64,000 nt of DNA. Origin: Smittia aterrima (lineage: Eukaryota > Arthropoda > Insecta > Diptera > Chironomidae). Shown piece after piece: positions 38,701 to 52,318 of the stretch (the first letter of the stretch is position 1; each line of letters opens with the position of its first letter). The DNA is taken from the NCBI GenBank assembly GCA_033063855.1, contig CP093831.1, positions 1,922,001 through 1,986,000 of the forward strand. Direction: 5' to 3'. The translations under genes were made by a program, and so were the position numbers. The notes under the pieces were generated by a model. It saw only the letters and a list, made by a program, of their open reading frames with translations, made no database searches and was not told the origin of the DNA.

Positions 38701-41700
38701 TGCTGAGACTTAAGGGAAGCCGCAATCATTGATGGTCTTCTCATCGCCATGATAGTTCTAGCTGAACGTCGTCTCTCACTGGAATGACTGCTGCTTTCAG
38801 TCTCATGGTCAGACTCGTCTCCACTGTCGGTCGTTGAAGAATTTTTCGCTTTCGCTATCGATGAAGACTTCTGAGTTTTTGAAGCTGAAAGGAAAATCAA
38901 ATGTAATTCGATCTGACAGCGAATTCAAATTGTGTTTGCTTAGCAACCAGATCATGGAGCTCAATCTTTTTTCGTTATTGACTCATCGCGTTGCTTTCCC
39001 AAAGTAAATTTACAAATAAATTCAGTTAATTCTCTGTCATTGTCGACAAATCCTCTCTTCCGACACATTCGTTATGTTTGCTTAGGGAAACCAAACACAT
39101 TCTAATGAGGAAAAACTCAGCGTCATGGAAAAGCTGTCACAGCTACCGAATCTTCATTGAATTGCAATTTTTCATCGTTTGAAGTAACCGTGAAATATTT
39201 TTTTACGGTGATGAACATTTTCATGATGAAAATATTTTCTGCTTCAGAGAACTGAGACAAAAGGGGATAAAACTTTTTAAAGAATCCACGGCAATGCCGA
39301 GAACTCACAAAAACTCTCGAGACTTTCGCGATTCCCTTTAACTTCGCAAACAACAAATTTTTTCTTTTATCAGAAGCAACACACGAGCAATCAAATTTAA
39401 TATTTCATAAGCTCCAAATTGAATTCATGACGAATGCGTTCTTTCACAAACAGAAGCAACATTACACGATGATAAAGCGAGGTTTAATGGCTCAAGTGCG
39501 GGGAAGAATACAAAACAGAGAAGTCGTCGTTCCCTTTAATCCTTTGCGTTCGTGCTAACTTAGAGCGATTGCTATTTTTGTAATCGATAAATGTTTCGGA
39601 TGCCGATGGAGTTTATTGAAAGGAAAATATTTGAGAATGAGGAAGTTGAAGAATAAATTTCTCTTTCAACATTTTTTCTGTAAATATTATTTCTTGAAAG
39701 CGATCCCTAAACTATTTCCATTAACTAAACTTCCCCAATCTCGAATTCTGTTATGATTCTCAACGAAATGTGCTCCTTTGCTACTCGCATGTCTCTGATG
39801 ATTCATAAAAAGCTTTTCACCGACCATCTCTCATTTCCAGTGGATGAGCAAACACATTTTTCATTCACTAAGCCATCCCCAGTGCAGTGATAAAACAACT
39901 TTTTTTTACAAAACAATGGATCGTAAACAATGAAACTTACTTGTAACTGGGGCGTTGGATCTTGATCCCCAAATCAGTGTCGCGTACATGAAGAACAGAA
40001 ACAACATACTCCCGATGTATAAATATAAATAGAAACCCTGGAAGGAAAAACGTTAGAAAGGTGAAATTTTACGATGAAATCTTCCTTTCAAATCGTCGTG
40101 TGTTAAGCTTAATTTCACGTCACCGCCTTCCCTTAACACGAGACATGACAAAGCTCAAGGCATTGCATGTTTTCAATTTAAAATCAGACAGAAATTTATG
40201 AATTTTTCATCATAATTTCTCAAACTTTATAATTAAGAGAGAATCGGTGACGCCAGGAAAAAGGAGGACGGAATATTTTGAATTTAATTATATCGTCAAC
40301 CCCGTGATTACAGAGAACTCACTAGACCCGAATGAGAACAAGGGGAGACGAGACTTGAGGTAAAAAAAAGGTTCTTGAATTTCCATTTAAATTGCGATTT
40401 AAAGAACAAAGCTCGTCCGAGGGAGAATTTAATTTGCCGACACGAGTTAGTATCATTTGTTTCAGGAAAAATATTTAAAACCGAGCCAGCAATTGTCAGA
40501 TCGGAAAATGAAGAGGAAAAACTGCAAATTCTTCATGCTCGGGAAAAAAATTTGTTTTGTTCCATTCGGACGATTCCAACAAAAGCATGTGAGCAATAAA
40601 ATAATAAAAGGTCGAATCGTTTCAGGAACTTTTTGTGCATTCACAACAATTCAGAGAGCAAACGTTTTTGTGAGGTTGCAATCAATGGAAAGAGAAATTA
40701 TTAATATGAGAAAGAATTTCATCGCCAGTTGAGTAGCTTTAGGAAAAATCGAGTCTCTAAAGCTTTCCAAGCCAATAAGAAAGGTCTAGAAAATCGCCTT
40801 AACTTTATAAAGAAATATTTTCCAAAGAGATTTGCACGCCTCGTCGTTATATCCAATAAAGATTCCGATCGACAATCACTTTTATTCTTTGATAGATTTG
40901 CAAAGCAACTTCATGCACGACTGCTTTGAAAATTTCCTTCATGTTCGTCAAGGGATAGACTACTCACTTCATAGAATGAAGGTGGAATATAAGTGGATAT
41001 CACTTCAGCCATTGGAAAAGCAATGCTAAAAAGGGAAAAGGAAATAAAAGTTGTCGTTAAAGCGAGTGTTAAAGAGTTTTAACGAGTGAAAAGTACACAC
41101 CCCATAACAACTAATATCTTTCCATAAAGTGCTGACAAAGTACTGCAGAATGCATCGGATCTGAAATGTGAAGTAAAAAGTTTTCATGTTGTGAATATTT
41201 AATCGTTTTGATAAAAATCTTTACGCTCAATGAACTCACGCTTTGATTTCTCTTTGTGCTGGACCATATCCGATTGCTTGCTGTTGATGTAGGAAGCGAC
41301 TGACATCGGGAAGTTTAGAAACTCTTCGGGTTGGCGACGTGAGAATCGGATGCAAGTGGTGATGCGTTTGATAGAGAACAGATAAATGTTGAGTTGTTGT
41401 CGAAGCTCCGTTCTCAGGTGAACCTGCAGACTTCGTGGCTTGAGAATCAATTCTGAAAGCTGACGATGAGTGATGAGGAACAATTGCTTGCGATGTGTCA
41501 ATGCATTCAAGTGAGTGATTACTAAGAACGCTCATCGCAGGTGTCATTGCTCCTGATTGGAAAGGAGGCGGCGGCGATGATGGAGTTGAGTTCCGACTTT
41601 GTTGGATTAATTGTTGACGTGACGATCTCAACGACGAAGGCAATCGCGTCTCATCAATTGTCACATGTTGTGCAGCGTAATGAAGAACTCTCGAAGACTT

Positions 41701-44700
41701 TGCTGGAGACGAGTGATGACTTAAAGTTTCCGGTGAAACAATTGCGTTGTCTGGTGATGAAGGCGATGGTACGAGAACCTGCGATGTCGCTTCCATGATT
41801 CCACTAGCAATTATAAAAATAAACATAAATCTCTGATGGAACGTGGATTGAATTAAAGTGTCGCAAGTGAATGTCTCCAAAATCTTAACTCAACTGACAC
41901 GAGAGAAAGAGAAGACGCATCGACGAGATCTAAAATTAAAACAAAACCGAGACAAACATCAACAAATCATCTGCTTCGCTTTGATGTGCGGCTATTAAGC
42001 AGTTAATCCAGTTGAGTAGGGGATGGCGGAGTTAAACGAAATTGTTCTTATCAGCTTCCCACTCAAGCAAGTCGAGCAATTTTCATTGACCGCAAGCTGA
42101 GTAGACAAATCGTTTTGTAAACGACGAAATTAGTGGAACTCCGAAATTATTTTACATTAAGTGAACTTGACGTGAAATGTGGTATTAAACGAACAGCGTT
42201 CAACGCATTGCGTGTCACTGTCGTCTCCGATTAGCTTTCGACTTGAACTTCATTTGAAATTTATTTTCTCACTGAAGAAAATAATTTTAAAGCTTTTCTG
42301 ATGAATGTTTCCTTAGTTAGTTTAATTAACTGGCGACATCTCAAAGTTTTATTGTTCTCGTCTCGATTACTTCAAAGTGTCATTGTTGAGACAATCTTAG
42401 TGAGATCAAGCCGTTGATTAAAATCTTTTCAACGCTCGTAAGTGAAAGCTTTGAAGTCGCTTCAACATTGAAGAGTTTTTCTTTTTGTTTTATAAAACAA
42501 GGGAACGTGACTCTCGCGTGAATTAGGTTGAACAATTATTAGCATATCACAATGAATCTCAATTAAGCTGAGCTTGAAATTCAAGCCTTAAACGAAAATC
42601 CGTGCTCGACCGGAAAACTGTTTTCCATTAGCAGAAGAGAACACTTCGCGTAAAATGAAATGGAAATCATGTTCAATCATCAACAAAAATTTTCTTAGAA
42701 AGAAAACTTTGTAAATAATTTTTGTGGAATGTGATTCACGCCCAATCTCAAACCGAGTAAGCTTCGCTTCCCACAAATATGTTTCAATCTTTCGCACGTT
42801 TCGGTGAGACGATTGTGAAAACAATATTTTCCTACCATACTTCATCACGTAATAAAAGTATGAAGCGGATGATAAGAAATAACGAATTTTCCGGTCGTTA
42901 TTGTGAAGAATTAGGGGAATTTTCTATCTTTATGAACACGTCTACGAAATTATTTATTCATTAAAGGAATGAGCGTCCTATTTTTCGCAACAGAAGCAAT
43001 TAAATACTTCTCTTTCTCTAATTCACGCGCTGCTCGGTGTAAGTTTCAGACAAATTTAAATTAATGAGAGTTCATCCTTCCAGCTTCGCTTTCTCGTTCT
43101 TTCGTCATGGAAACTTACGAAGAGCATGAGCCAAATAGATTTGATTAATTGTAGCATCGTGCAAACGATCCCAAGACGAAAAGCTTGGTTGTTCATAATT
43201 AACGGTCTGATTGCAATTAATTTAAGGTCAGACCAAGCGATCAGCTTCAGGATATTTTCGAAAATAAAAATATCCACAGCAACTTAAAGTGTTTTCTTAA
43301 ATTTAATTTCATGAAAAATCTTCGTTTTATTAACTCGAGAGCTTGCAGGAGTTAGATAACAAAAGCTTTCATGCCAACAAGTTTATGCAAACGAGACAAT
43401 TCCATCCACCAAATTAAATTTCCATTGCATGGCAACCTTCTCCCTTTGGATGCAGAAATTCTGAGAAATGCCTCTGAATAAACAAACGGTACGAGACGTA
43501 AGAGATATTTATGCTTGGGGAATGTAAAACGAGACATAACATTCACCATTAAACCAACTACAAAAGCAGATTTGGCATTCGAAACACATTTTCTCGGAGA
43601 AACATTTTCTCTTTAAGAAACTTTAATGCGAAACCGAGCGTATCGAAGGGATGAACAGTAAGGAAAGTTATTATTTCATATTTTGCTACTTCTCCTCGTT
43701 ACGCTTTCACATGAATTGTCTCCCCACAATAAATAATACGAAAGTCATCAACTCTCCCTATCAACCACGTTCTCCCCTTATTCGCGATTATTCTGTGCCA
43801 TGTTTCGATTCACTCGCCTCGTCGTCTAATTACGCTTACAACTTGTAAGCTACGAAATGTCGCACGAATTTTCATGTTTCTCGATTCATATTTGAGATTA
43901 TTAAATGTTACAAGATGTCAACCCGATGCAGATAACGACAACAACTTCAACGAGGGTCGTGATGGGAAATTAAAAGCAATTTTCTGAAGAATTTGCGGAA
44001 ATGAATTTTATTTGCATTTCCAATATTTGCCAAAGTCATTTCATAGTTTTGAGAGAACTCCTGTCAACAGAAAAATGATTCTAAGTCAATTTGCTTTTAT
44101 CACATCATTCGAAATGTGAGAATAAATGAAAATTAATCAGACTAAGAGTCAGTCAGAAATTTCTCATTTTAAATAAATCGTCTTCGCTTTACTGGAGATC
44201 CATCTCTCGAAGCACCAATGTAGCCTCGACACTGAGGAGAGTTACAGAAGCACACAACGTTATCATCGCACATTATCATCTCGTAATCAAAAGTGAGCTC
44301 AGTTCCCTCAAAAATAAAATAAAATTATAAATAATTTGAAGCAATGACACGATGACGCATTTGACTCACTGCTTTGATATCGCGATTCGTGTAAACTCCG
44401 ACGTGATAGAATCCATCAACAAGAATTCGTTGACTTATACAGTTGGGATCACAGGAATGGTTGATGAAACGTGATAAGTTTCCTTTTTGATAACTATCTA
44501 TGAAATATTCGTTTGACATTGCCAGGAAGTAGAAGTTTTTCTCGTTGTTCTCAGTCATTTCTGTCATTCGTGTCTTCAGCTCCGTCTCATTGATGAGCTC
44601 GCCGATATATTCAATAACGAAAGAACCTTCTGAGATGTCTTCGTTGGCAGCCAAACCAAATCCGTTGAAAGTGCAGATCATCTTTACTCTTGCGTTAAGC

Positions 44701-47700
44701 TTTCGACGTATCGCTTGATTTTGACATTGCTCACCCATCGGACAATTGTCATCGCATTCCATATACACCGATCTATTTAAACATTCGCTTGCTGCATTGC
44801 ATGGAGCAGTTAGTGTACATTTACACGAGTCAGCTTGCGCATCGTATTGTTTTAAATTCACAGGAGGAACAGCAATCAATTTGTTGATTAACTTGAAATC
44901 CTTTGGTGGCATTGGCTGGAAGTACTGAAGCATTTTTGGAATCCGTTCGTAAAAATAAAAAGCTTCTTTAATCGCGATTTTGTAGACATTCTTGAGTTTG
45001 CAGATGTCCTCAAGATCATTGACAGTCCCGTTGAATTTAAAGACTTGATCGCATGTTGTCCAGTAATGAGTGTAGATGCCGTAGGCCATCACACAAAACT
45101 CTGAAGATTCTTTCTGCAAACTTAGAACATTTGGTTTGAGCATCGCTTTTGGAAGAATGATCGAAGGCCACCAAAACCTTTTCTCAATCATTGTCCAGAC
45201 AATATCGAAGTACAAGGGAATTTCTCCAGCAATGCAGTCATTGCATTTGAAATTCTTTGTTAAATCTTGAGCATCAACACATTTGAGATGAAACGAGTTG
45301 CAGCAGTAGTCGCAGCAAATGATATCTCCATGTTCTCCGCATCGAATGCACCAATCGATGTTTGCAGGCTCATCTCTTCCATGATGACGAGGACACTTCA
45401 TTTGAGTCTTTGAGTAGATGACAGAACCAGCTGGCAAGCAAGAGATTTTGTAATGGTAAGCAGCTGGACATTCGACGCATTTCATTAGATCTCCTTCTCG
45501 GTCACATTTCTTGAAGTTGCAAGTGCTGCATTCATGTTGAGCACAGCAATTTTTGTTTACCACTGGCCACAGTTTCAAGCATTCCTCATGATAAAGACGG
45601 GAACAGTACATTGCTGGATTACATCGATGAGTCGGTTCTGGCTTCTTGCAGATGAAACAATTCATATTGATAAAAGGAACACATTTCGTGCAGTGGTCAA
45701 TTCCATTCAATTTCCTTTTGAATGGTAAGTTGCATTGCATGCAGATTTTGTTTGGAAGTTGTTTATAATCGATGACCAGCAAACTGTCCGCGAAAGGCAT
45801 TTTCTAATTGATGCTTTGATCAACTCCTTTTATGTAGACATCAAGTCTTTGTTTATTAGCAAACGTGAATTAGAATAAATTTGATTTGTTTTGATTACGA
45901 ATCTTACTTTGAACTAATCTTTTTACCACGTCAGGAGTCTCTACGTTCGAAAACAAAACGGCCGTTAAATTTAATTATCGACATTTTGAAGCAAACATCG
46001 AAATGAACTAACATTGTTCGTACAATCAATCTTCATCAAGCGCCACAGATTGAATTGTCATTCATCAAAGGGTGCTCATCAAATCCCTCCACATGTTTAT
46101 GTAATTCAACATCGTCTGGTCTGGTCAGATGGGGGAACTTTTCCCACATTGAATGGCAACGAATGAATTATTTGATTAGTTTGAAAAGCTTCCTAAAGCA
46201 CTTTTCTTTTCCTTACTGAATTAGGAAATAGCAAAAAGGCAAAAACTTTGACTGTTAACAGTTGGCAATGTTTGAGATTCTCATCAAGTTTTACCGACGT
46301 CCGAGTTGTTTGTCAAGAGATGGAAGTGCTGAGCTGTTGTAGCCAAACAATAATAAACCGAGAAGTTCCATTAGGAAAGAGACTCGTAAAATTTTAATGA
46401 GCTTAAATCATTTCTAAGCTGCTAAGATCTCATGAAAATTCGATGGAAATAAGAATTGTTTGAAACACAATCGTCGCTTCCGCCAACAAGCAACAACAGC
46501 TCTTTAATATTCAACGGCTGTAAACAACTGCCGATTTATAGCTTTCAATCGAAACGAGAACGGAAAGCACACTTGTTGAAGACTTTTTCTCGATAATTCA
46601 ATTGAAAGAGAATTGTAAGCATAATGCGGTTCACTTGAAGCTTTAATTAATTCGATGAAATATCAAAAGAGAAAAGCAAACTTCATCAAAGTATCCGCTA
46701 AGTGTTGAGGAAAGGAAAATTTATGTAAATCAATCTGAGAAAATCTTTTTAGCTTCATTACTTTCCCGCAAAGAAAAGTTCGGAAATCGATTTTTTCTTC
46801 TTTTTCTTTATTGATGAGGAGAGTGCAAAAGGGACGAAAAAAGTTTAATTTGAAATTCTCAAGACATTTGAAAACTTGAGGAAATTGGGAAATAAAAATC
46901 TTTTATTGAATCGAGATTTTTTGTCAAGTTGCTCAAGGATAAGAAATTTTTAAAAATTATTTGATTTCACTTTTCGCAGAAGCGAATCGATCGATTTATG
47001 TCTCTGACAGTTGACATGGAGGCAAATTGAATCGAGGACTAGACAGCGCACAGGACGAAAAGTTCAAAGCAATCTATCAAACAATTAGCCCCGTGAAGTG
47101 ACATTCAATGTGTTGACAATGAGATAATACATAAAAGCAAATTGGATTTCCTTCAACTTTGAGTCTGAGGAATGTTGTTTACCAAAAGTATTTTTAGAAC
47201 TTTTTCTTGATGATTCAGAAGATTTTGCTAAAAATTATTTTCCAATGAATTTGGCTTTAAGAATCTTCCGTGAGTCAGAGTCTTTACATTCTTGTTCTCT
47301 TAAGCTAAAGCTAAAAGTCTTGTCCATCTAAATGAGATTGCTCAATTAATTAATTCATTTTGGATAAAACAAAATTACATTCGCGTCAATAAATTTGAAC
47401 ATTCCTTGCTTTCATTAACATCAAAAGCTATTTCATCGCTCAAGAGTCAAATTGCTTAGTTCGACTTGACGTTTATTGAAGCTTTATAACTCCAAAGGAT
47501 AATAACAGTTTGGCTTTCATTTTGAATAATTTTCTGTTTTTTTCACTTCAACAAAAACAGGAAAAAAAATAGCAATCGCGAGTCGAAGTCACGATACAAA
47601 ATCGTGTTCCCTGTCCCGTCTTTTCAAGCCTTCGTCTAAATTGAAAACCCCACGCCGCTCACAATAACAAATTCTGATCATAAAAATAGCGACTGACAAC

Positions 47701-48985
47701 CTTATTCACATGTGGAGCGAATGAACATAAACCGAAACTATCCCCATTTGCATCGAGCACTTGCGAGACAAACAAATGAGCGACAGACGAAAAAAAAAAC
47801 TTTCATTTCTCTTCATTGAAAAAATGGCGAAGATAGGAAAATAATTAAACAAACTGTTCTTGAACTGTATTCAAAGTCACAGCAAGAGTTGCTCCCTGCA
47901 GTCAATAGTCGCCATCGAGTGCTTGTTCGCATGTAAAAGTTGAAAATCAATTTGCGTGTGTTCCATGGACAAAACCTAAATATTCAATGGACGACAACAA
48001 TAAAGTGATTTTCAATTGCGATTCATTCATCAAAACGCGACGAGCTATCATTGCAAAATCGTTTCATAATTCAAAGTTCCGACGTGTTTCCAATTGACTT
48101 CAATTTCGCTTTCGATAAATTATTTTCCCTCTTTCTCTCGTGTGTCGATGGAAATTGAAAAGTTTATGAGCCGAAATGCTTTATTCATGACAAAGAATCT
48201 CACCTTTTCTCCAGAGACAAGGGAAATCCTAATGGCGGGGGAGTTGGCGCTGGAGGATTTGAATCGGTTGGAGACGAGTCGTCTCGATTGTCATCGTCAA
48301 TTTTGCAATCGATTGCGTTCATGCTATCAATCGAGTCACTGTCAAAATTCCTAGCTCTTCGTTCTTGAGAAAGGTTTAAACGTCTTGGAGGTGACGATTT
48401 GTGAGACGAAGGAGAACGCATTGCAATCTCAGCTTCGATGGATTGAAATGTTTTTCTCGGAGACTCTACGCGTGGAGATTGACTTTTATACGCATCATCA
48501 GGTGCAAGTTCGTTGAGTGCTGATGAGATTGAAGACGACGACGATGATGGCGTTTTATTTTTCGATTGAATTACGGTAACCGAAGTGTTTGTGTCTTCAT
48601 CGTCTTCTGGCACAAAAGGAGGCGGGGGAAAGTTTTCGAAGAATACCTGAGCCGGTTCGATAGGAAGTGGATTTTCCTCGACTTCGACACTCTCTTCCGT
48701 TTCGACTTCTGTCGGTTGTTGTTCCTCGCACTCAATTACTTCGGTTTCAGGAAGTCGTACGAGTTCTTCCGGCTCAGACAGAACTTCGAATGGTTCAGGT
48801 ATTTCGATTGGAGGTTCATCAGGTTCAGGATAAGTTGGAGGAATGGGAGCAGGGGGTGCGGCTTGAACAGTCGTGACTTCCTCGATGTCCGAGTCAATTC
48901 CTTGAGCAAAGCCCATGTAGAACGAATCGCGTGAATCGCTCGATCCCCGACGTAACTTAACACTTAAATCTGGCGAGCTATCCAT
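35736..48985 (-). CDS. Otop: otopetrin-family proton channel B, long N-terminal tail
   Basis: Coding exons in transcript order: 48985-48204, 41803-41240, 41160-41101, 41025-40968, 40037-39941, 38884-38666, 37440-37280, 37130-37080, 37018-36904, 36814-36296, 36242-35880, 35818-35736. All phases agree and the sum is 1023 aa. Residues 1-448 are a disordered Ser/Pro/Glu-rich cytoplasmic tail; exon 1 opens SPDLSVKLRRGSSDSRD and includes FAQGIDSDIEEV. TM1 is in exon 3 (LSALYGKILVVMG) with exon 4 (IAFPMAEVIS). TM2 is in exon 5, TM3-TM4 in the 161-base exon 7 (AFGIGSMIYSGLEFG), and TM5 spans exons 8-9 (ARFGLMH|MIGTNLSVW). TM6 is FPCTIEYSLICAAILYVMW, and the C-terminal motif is PLAIFYRFHSTVC..DIW. Proton-channel function is known for the family. 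Exon 1 is linked across a 6.4 kb intron by matching phase 2 and a T-rich acceptor; a shorter form starting at the ATG at 41796 is the alternative. Confidence 0.87.
44169..45800 (-). CDS. NSD/Mes-4-type histone H3K36 methyltransferase, short form
   Basis: Two exons, 45800-44370 and 44306-44169 (63-base intron), give 522 aa. NSD-family enzymes methylate histone H3 lysine 36 in the nucleus. Domain order: Cys/His-rich PHD-like zinc fingers, about residues 20-190 (for example CIRCGEHGDIICCDYC..FHLKC); a PWWP-like domain from 197 (YFDIVWTMIEKRFWWP); AWS at 325-365 (CKCTLTAPC..ECLNR); SET at about 370-490 with FGLAANEDISEG, the cofactor motif NHSCDPNC (447-454) and ELTFDYE (480-486); post-SET CFCNSPQC. 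All core catalytic motifs are present. It is much shorter than Drosophila Mes-4: the long N-terminal part is missing. A TAG two codons before the ATG argues against a coding extension. It sits on the same strand inside the first intron of otopetrin B and has one intron, so it may be a derived copy (inference). Confidence 0.88.
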
Positions 48986-50814
48986 GTTCGCGGTCGGAGG
49001 GTGAACACGTTCGATTCAATTCTTTCCGCCTAAAACTTTTAATCCAATTTCACTACTTTAACTTTCTCCACTTTGTTAGCCTTTTCCTTTATTCCATTTT
49101 GGTTTAATATTCACATCATCGATACGCCTGTAAGCGTTAAATCAACATAATCCTTCGTTTGCACTGTCTCGATCACAGACTTCACAAAAGTCGAGAATTA
49201 GTTCTCGACCAGCACTTTCATTTACCGACCACAATCGACTGCTCTGGAAATCTGCGATTTGCCATAATAAATTCACATTCACTGACACACTGGGTCCAAT
49301 TATGAGCTCACGAAATTCGTGATTGTTGCGCGCTGGAGTAAATGGCGGAAGTTTTTAATTTTCGGTGAGTCGGGGGGAGCAAAAAGTTTGCTCGCTAAAT
49401 TAGATATCTCTCGTGAATCTCACGGAATAAATTGTATTTTAATTTTCTTTATCGCTCGAAAGTTAAAACGGCGACAATTAATTAAGTGCTACAATTTATT
49501 GTAAACTGTCTTTGAATTAATTCAAGAGAAGATGACTTTGTCTTATCACAATGAACACGAGAACAGCTTCTCTCGGTTTTATTTTATTCACGGCACTTCC
49601 TGAATCTTTCTTTTTCTTCTTCACGCGCTTCTCATTCACTTCACTCCACCCACGATTTAAGAACAAAAAAAAATATTTTCCTTCTACAGAGAAAGAAATT
49701 TAATTCCAGTGAAGCAATCCCGGCACTCAATGTTCTCTCTAGAACGACTGGCACATGAATGAGAATGGAAATGTATTTTATTTTCGGAGCATATTGGAAC
49801 CAGCATGAAATTCGACGCGAGAAGCAACATTGAACGTGAAGCGTAAATGCGTTTCTCGACTTCTTGGAGAGTTTATTGCTCGATTTTCCCATGAACATAA
49901 ATTTTCCTCGTGACGAGCGCATCGAGAGAATGAAAGGAATTTCCAATTTACTTTTAATGTTATATGGCGTCAGACTCACAGCATCCAGGTCTTCGAGGGG
50001 GAAAGTAAACATGAAAGGGTTGAAACTTAATTGAATTATCCAAGAAAACAAGAAATTCGTAAAATCAAAAAAACTTTTATTGATCAAATCTTAGAAACTT
50101 CGACCCAAAGGATTTTGTTTCCTTTAATAAAACCAGAAAAACATTTTTAAGGCGGCGGTGAGTCGAGCATCACCATAGCAACATCTTTCACTTTTTTTCC
50201 AGTCGGGAAAACTGAGAATCTTGTCTCACTGGAAAACTCTCTCTTGTGATGGAATTTCACGCACTTTTTTGTTTTCTTCCCTCCCGGCAATCAAAAGTCC
50301 ATCGACATCAAATCGCTTTGTTTACAATCTTCTAAACACAAAGAAACCAGAAAGTGTTGCGCCATTTGAATGTTAATGTTGAGAGAAGGGAAATCGTCAA
50401 AGAATTTTACGCGTTGTCGATTAGTCGAAGGCAGTAAATCCCAATGCTCTTAAGTGCGTCTTGAGAAATAGAAATTCAACGAAGTGGCCTTGCTGTTACT
50501 TTTTTTTGGGGGAGAATTTTCCTGTCATTTCGACCTCTCCCTGTAGTAAAATTCAAACTTTATTGCGTTCCTGAAATTGCGTTGCATAATAATTCTGAAA
50601 CTGCGTCGCGCCTTTATCGATTCCTCCCTCGCAAAACAGCAATAAAAAATATTCGATTAGGAAATGTCTTCTCGCTCTTATCTTTTATTATCTCAATTTT
50701 CTTCCGATTACAGTGCTCGCTTTTTTTGAAAATAAGAAATTAATTGAAAGTGGTTTGATAATTATATTTTAAATGTTTCCGTTGAGAATAGTAACGAGAC
50801 GGTGATTAACTTAA
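48986..50814. other. otopetrin B promoter region and Vamp7 3' flank
   Basis: No coding exon seen. The right part should hold the Vamp7 3' UTR and the left part the otopetrin B 5' UTR and promoter. No clear TATA box was found near 48985. Confidence 0.5.
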
Positions 50815-51534
50815 TTATCGACATGATGCCCAAGTGAGGCCGCCACAAAACATTGACGTGACGATATAAACGATGAACATGAGTAAAAGGCCCAAGAGGA
50901 AATACATTCGAACGTTTCTCCAGAAAAGCGTCCGGGCCAGCGTTCGTGACGTTTGACGGAAGCTAACAGCCTAGGGAGAAAGTGTTTGCATATAAATTTC
51001 AGTCGTTAAAGAAAATATTAAAAGCAAACTTACATTGTTTCTCAAATTTTCTGATTTGTTTACAAGCAGTTCAAGTCGTTCACCTCTCGCAGTTACATTC
51101 TCAATATTTTTCACCATAATATCCTTCAGTTCATCGATTTGTCCATGAACTCTACTGATCGAGTCGTATTCTCGGCTTTCATTGCAAGCCTTCATCTCAC
51201 TCGCAATTACACGAGAGAACTCTGTGTTCATAGCATAAGGAAGAGCCGTTGCCGCTGTGAGTCCGTAAGTGGAGAGGAATTTCTTTTTGATTTCCGTCAG
51301 AAAAAGAAAAGCACGCGATCTCTCGAACTCATCATCAGTGATGCACATATAAATCAATTTGTCGGCACAAATGTAATGAAACAAGTAGTTTCCATGTGTG
51401 TATGTTAGTTTGTGGTTGTTCAGTTGAATTTTACTGATGAGATTCTCAGTCACTTCGGAGAAGTTCCCAACACAGTCAGCGTACTTGCAGAGGATTGTAT
51501 TGCCTCGAGAGATTACTGTGAAGAGCAGCGGCAT
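50815..51534 (-). CDS. Vamp7: VAMP7-like longin R-SNARE
   Basis: Exons 51534-51034 and 50970-50815 (63-base intron, phase 0) give 218 aa, close to the 220 aa of VAMP7. The protein drives fusion of late endosomes and lysosomes with their target membranes. Visible parts: an N-terminal longin domain (about residues 1-115, from PLLFTVISRGNTILCKYA), then an R-SNARE coiled coil (about 122-182) with the zero-layer Arg in ENVTARGERLELLVNKSENL. A C-terminal membrane anchor (about 189-208) precedes the lumenal tail FCGGLTWASC, which matches the CGGFTWPSC end of VAMP7. The ATG at 51534 starts exactly at the longin fold. Only the longin-type R-SNAREs with this C-terminal motif fit, so Ykt6 and Sec22 are excluded. 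Confidence 0.95.
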
Positions 51535-52318
51535 CTTAGATCTTTTATCACTTTATGGGATGAACCTAAAACAAGAGCAAACGTTAGATTTCTTCGTGGG
51601 TCAAGGTCAAGCTTCGTTACGATTAGACCGCGAAGAGAAAATTAGCTTTGAATTAGAACAAGTGACGTTGGAATGTAGAAAAAGTAATTGTCACGAGGAT
51701 GAATCATCAGAAAATATTGTATTGCGATAACGCAACCGGAATATTTAATGATTTCTTGTTTACAAGATTATTCATGAGTTTCAAAAAATAAATACAGCGA
51801 ATTAAAAATCATTCAATCGAAAACAAAAAATATCAAGACTCGTGAGCTGCGAAAGATATCAAATAACACTGCGTTTACATTAAACTGAATCCTATGAAGT
51901 GTAGCGAACGATGAACTAATCTGATAGCAATTCGACAAAGGAATTTTCAAAACTTACCAAAACAAAAAAGGTTTTCTCTTCCTAACGCTTCGTTGATGAG
52001 TCTTTGAAATAAAATTGATAACGTTGATAAAGAACAGCAACTAACACACAATTTTAACACAAACTCACTTGGATTAACACTGTGAATATTCAAGAAAATT
52101 AATTTTTTAGTTTTTATAAAAACAAGTAAAAATGAGCTGTTGAGTGGTTTGAGTTTGGTCAAAATTTGAATTTCGATCGTTAAAGTTTAGAAAACCTTTG
52201 AATGGGATTCTAAACATCAATAAATTATTATGACACTAAAAGTTTTAGTTGACAAAACTTACAAGTCTTGAAATTTATTTTATATTGTGTTATTTTGGAT
52301 TGTGTTTTACAAAGTGTC
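51535..52318. other. Vamp7 upstream region and 3' flank of methyltransferase copy 1
   Basis: No gene seen. TTTATT at 52274-52279 would read AATAAA on the minus strand, about 40 bases past the stop of methyltransferase copy 1, a plausible poly(A) signal. Confidence 0.5.

Noticed and set aside
48566..48934. 122-codon plus-strand frame and smaller ones at 48.6-48.9 kb
   Set aside because: Antisense shadows of the acidic, repetitive N-terminal exon of otopetrin B.
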